Below, one piece after another: positions 5,876 to 6,853 of a DNA stretch of 6,853 nt. Below the pieces are notes generated by a model. That model worked only from the letters and a program-made list of their open reading frames with translations, was not told the origin of the DNA and searched no databases. Source of the stretch: Thermoplasmata archaeon (lineage in GTDB: Archaea > Thermoplasmatota > Thermoplasmata > SG8-5); the NCBI GenBank assembly GCA_030655715.1, contig JAUSPR010000230.1, forward strand, positions 1 through 6,853, in the 5' to 3' direction. The stretch's first letter is position 1. The number at the start of each line of letters is the position of its first letter. The position numbers were made by a program, and so were the translations under genes.

Positions 5876-6018
5876 CTAGCCCTAAAGTGGCAGGTGTTTA
5901 TTGCCAGGGCTGGAAGTTTACATGCGTAGGCCATTGCACACGTGCATGACCTGCCATGCACCTGAATTATCAAAGCCCTGGGCTTTGATTTCAGATGCTG
6001 CACGGTGCACGGCAGCAT
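5876..6018. other. Cluster of four stem-loops in convergent intergenic gap
   Basis: Four inverted repeats follow one another. First, 5876-5882 pairs with 5907-5913 (7 pairs, one G-U) around an inner TGGCA/TGCCA stem (5888-5892/5902-5906). Second, GTGCATG/CATGCAC at 5942-5948/5955-5961. Third, the palindrome at 5969-5989. Fourth, ATGCTGC/GCAGCAT at 5995-6001/6012-6018. GGCAGGT (5889-5895) in the first is also complementary to ACCTGCC (5949-5955) spanning the loop of the second. It may be a double terminator for the two convergent genes, a long structured 3' end, or a small RNA. No RNA family is recognised. Confidence 0.45.
5969..5989. terminator. Perfect 21-base palindrome, candidate bidirectional terminator
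   Basis: ATCAAAGCCC and GGGCTTTGAT are exact reverse complements around a single central T. As RNA it would form a stem of about 8 pairs with a small loop on either strand. Its place between the stops at 5871 (+) and 6026 (-) suits a shared terminator; the near-perfect symmetry would also suit a dimeric protein. Only short T runs flank it. Confidence 0.4.
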
Positions 6019-6025
6019 TATCTTG

Positions 6026-6445
6026 CTATTCGACAGTCAATTCCTTCAACCCGGTAGACGGATTCAAAACTCTTCCGAGTAACACGTTTTCAAATTTCTT
6101 AATAAGAATTTCATTGACAATGCAGACTTTTCCGCTGATAAGGTGGCCGCCAATAAGTTCATGGTTTTCGCCGGCCAGGCTGCAATGAAGATGTATGATT
6201 ATCTCGTCCTTAGTGCTTATACTGCCCTGCAATGAAACAAGTTCGTGAGGTTTCTCTAAATGCTTTGTATGGTATTTATGTCCATCGAAGTATCCTATTT
6301 CAATGTCTTTTAGCATGCCAATTCCGGCTTGCACGAATCCTGATTTAATGTTGAATTTTTGAATCGCATTCCGCAGGCTTTCAAATAGCTCCTCTCCATC
6401 GTCAAGTTTGAGAATGATTGTCCTCTGTTCTTCTTTTCCCTGCAT
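6026..6445 (-). CDS. PPC/DUF296-domain protein
   Basis: 139 residues, nearly all one PPC (DUF296, plants-and-prokaryotes conserved) domain, the usual size for prokaryotic members. Visible hallmarks are SGFVQAGIGMLKDIEIGYFD (35-54), the strand HLHCSLAG (85-92) and GGHLISGKVCIVNEI (99-113). His85, His87, His95 and His101 are candidates for the metal site reported in some prokaryotic members. The family forms trimers and is often called DNA-binding, but this copy has no AT-hook, so DNA binding is not shown. The start at 6445 is chosen because GAGGAG lies 6 bases upstream. The alternative ATG at 6451, which overlaps the previous stop as ATGA, has no spacing from that site. It follows the winged-helix/zinc-ribbon gene with 2 bases between them, so the two should be co-translated. 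Molecular function is unknown. Confidence 0.88.
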   Translation of the reverse strand: MQGKEEQRTIILKLDDGEELFESLRNAIQKFNIKSGFVQAGIGMLKDIEIGYFDGHKYHTKHLEKPHELVSLQGSISTKDEIIIHLHCSLAGENHELIGGHLISGKVCIVNEILIKKFENVLLGRVLNPSTGLKELTVE

Positions 6446-6447
6446 GC

Positions 6448-6846
6448 TCATCTCCTCTTTCTCATGGAAAATTCGTACCTGGACGGACGTCTGAGATTGT
6501 TCTTCTCGGTCCAAAATGCACACTTGTTGCACTTGAATCCTGTTGTGATGGTCTTGCCATAAATGGTCATGTTCCTTGAGGCTTCGAGTTTCTCGCCGCA
6601 GACAGGGCAATCACTGATTGTGCCTTTCTTGCCCGTCGCCCTGGTCGAGACCTTGAGCTTTGCAATGCCCGAGATGACTGCAAGCCTCCGTATTCGAAAA
6701 CCGCTGACATGGAAATTGCCCCCACCAAAGTTCAATTCCAGCTCCACTTTTTCTCGCAACTCTCTCTGGGAATGGATGACCTTGTACCGAGCGAGAACAT
6801 TCTGAATTGCCAGAACCACCTCGCCATTTTTTGGCACTTTGTACAT
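6448..6846 (-). CDS. Winged-helix-like plus zinc-ribbon protein
   Basis: 132 residues from the ATG at 6846. Residues 1-70 look like a helix-turn-helix/winged-helix unit: helices at about 8-20 and 26-38, then SGFRIRRLAVISGIAKLKV (48-66), which resembles a recognition helix plus wing. Residues 80-109 are a zinc ribbon with CPVC (80-83) and CNKC (106-109), 22 residues between the pairs. The tail is basic (RRPSRYEFSMRKRR), fitting nucleic-acid contact. Similar small proteins occur in archaea to my knowledge, but I assign no name. It is the first gene of a pair with the PPC gene. Only 7 bases of upstream sequence are available and they hold no stop or ribosome site. A longer N-terminus outside the window cannot be ruled out, although MYKVPKNGEVV looks like a natural start. 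A transcription or RNA-related role is inferred. Confidence 0.85.
   Translation of the reverse strand: MYKVPKNGEVVLAIQNVLARYKVIHSQRELREKVELELNFGGGNFHVSGFRIRRLAVISGIAKLKVSTRATGKKGTISDCPVCGEKLEASRNMTIYGKTITTGFKCNKCAFWTEKNNLRRPSRYEFSMRKRR
6452..6457 (-). promoter_or_regulatory. Ribosome binding site for the PPC gene
   Basis: GAGGAG on the minus strand lies inside the end of the upstream gene, directly against the ATG at 6451 and 6 bases before the ATG at 6445. The spacing favours 6445 as the start. Confidence 0.65.
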
Positions 6847-6853
6847 ATTTGGT

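Noticed and set aside
5901..6188. + strand open frame with a CMTCH motif running from the intergenic gap into the PPC gene
   Set aside because: CMTCH hints at a metal site, but there is no ribosome site, and most of the frame is antisense to the PPC gene and built on the stem-loop region. No family is recognisable.
6446..6610. N-terminal extension of the PPC protein to an ATG at 6610
   Set aside because: It would overlap the zinc-ribbon gene out of frame, adds no domain sequence, and a well spaced GAGGAG supports the start at 6445.

Overview
The window reads as chromosomal DNA of a euryarchaeal-type archaeon, most likely within or near Thermoplasmata (Candidatus Thermoplasmatota). This placement is an inference and no taxonomic search was run. 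Supporting signs are archaeal TATA-like boxes upstream of several genes, good Shine-Dalgarno sites with ATG, GTG and TTG starts, an archaeal-type PUA protein of the MCT-1/Tma20 group, a PEF-CTERM archaeosortase-type tail, and a winged-helix plus zinc-ribbon protein paired with a PPC/DUF296 gene.

Layout. 1-185 is an upstream region with a TATA box and three copies of a 9-base element. 186-695 (+) is a small membrane-anchored protein with a lipocalin-like outer domain. 705-728 is a strong stem-loop between convergent genes. 738-1655 (-) is a stand-alone Cas4/RecB-type PD-(D/E)XK nuclease with four cysteines placed for an iron-sulfur cluster. 1656-1802 is a divergent AT-rich promoter region. 1803-4313 (+) encodes an 836-residue surface protein: cytoplasmic TNG-repeat head, membrane anchor, three CBM9/DOMON-like domain starts, a collagen-like insert and a PEF-CTERM tail. 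4306-5310 (+) overlaps it by 8 bases and encodes a very acidic two-pass membrane protein. 5386-5871 (+) is the PUA-domain RNA-binding protein. 5872-6025 is a gene-free stretch holding four stem-loops. 6026-6445 (-) and 6448-6846 (-) are a two-gene operon, PPC-domain protein behind a winged-helix/zinc-ribbon protein.

How it fits together. The clearest functional unit is the overlapping pair at 1803-5310. The first protein can reach from the cytoplasm, through the membrane, to the cell surface; the second presents large acidic domains on the inner face. The pair is predicted to be translationally coupled and may form one envelope complex. Its function is unknown, and it is the best candidate here for an undescribed system. 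The remaining genes are of types that look ordinary for such a chromosome. There is no sign of a mobile element, CRISPR array, tRNA or rRNA.
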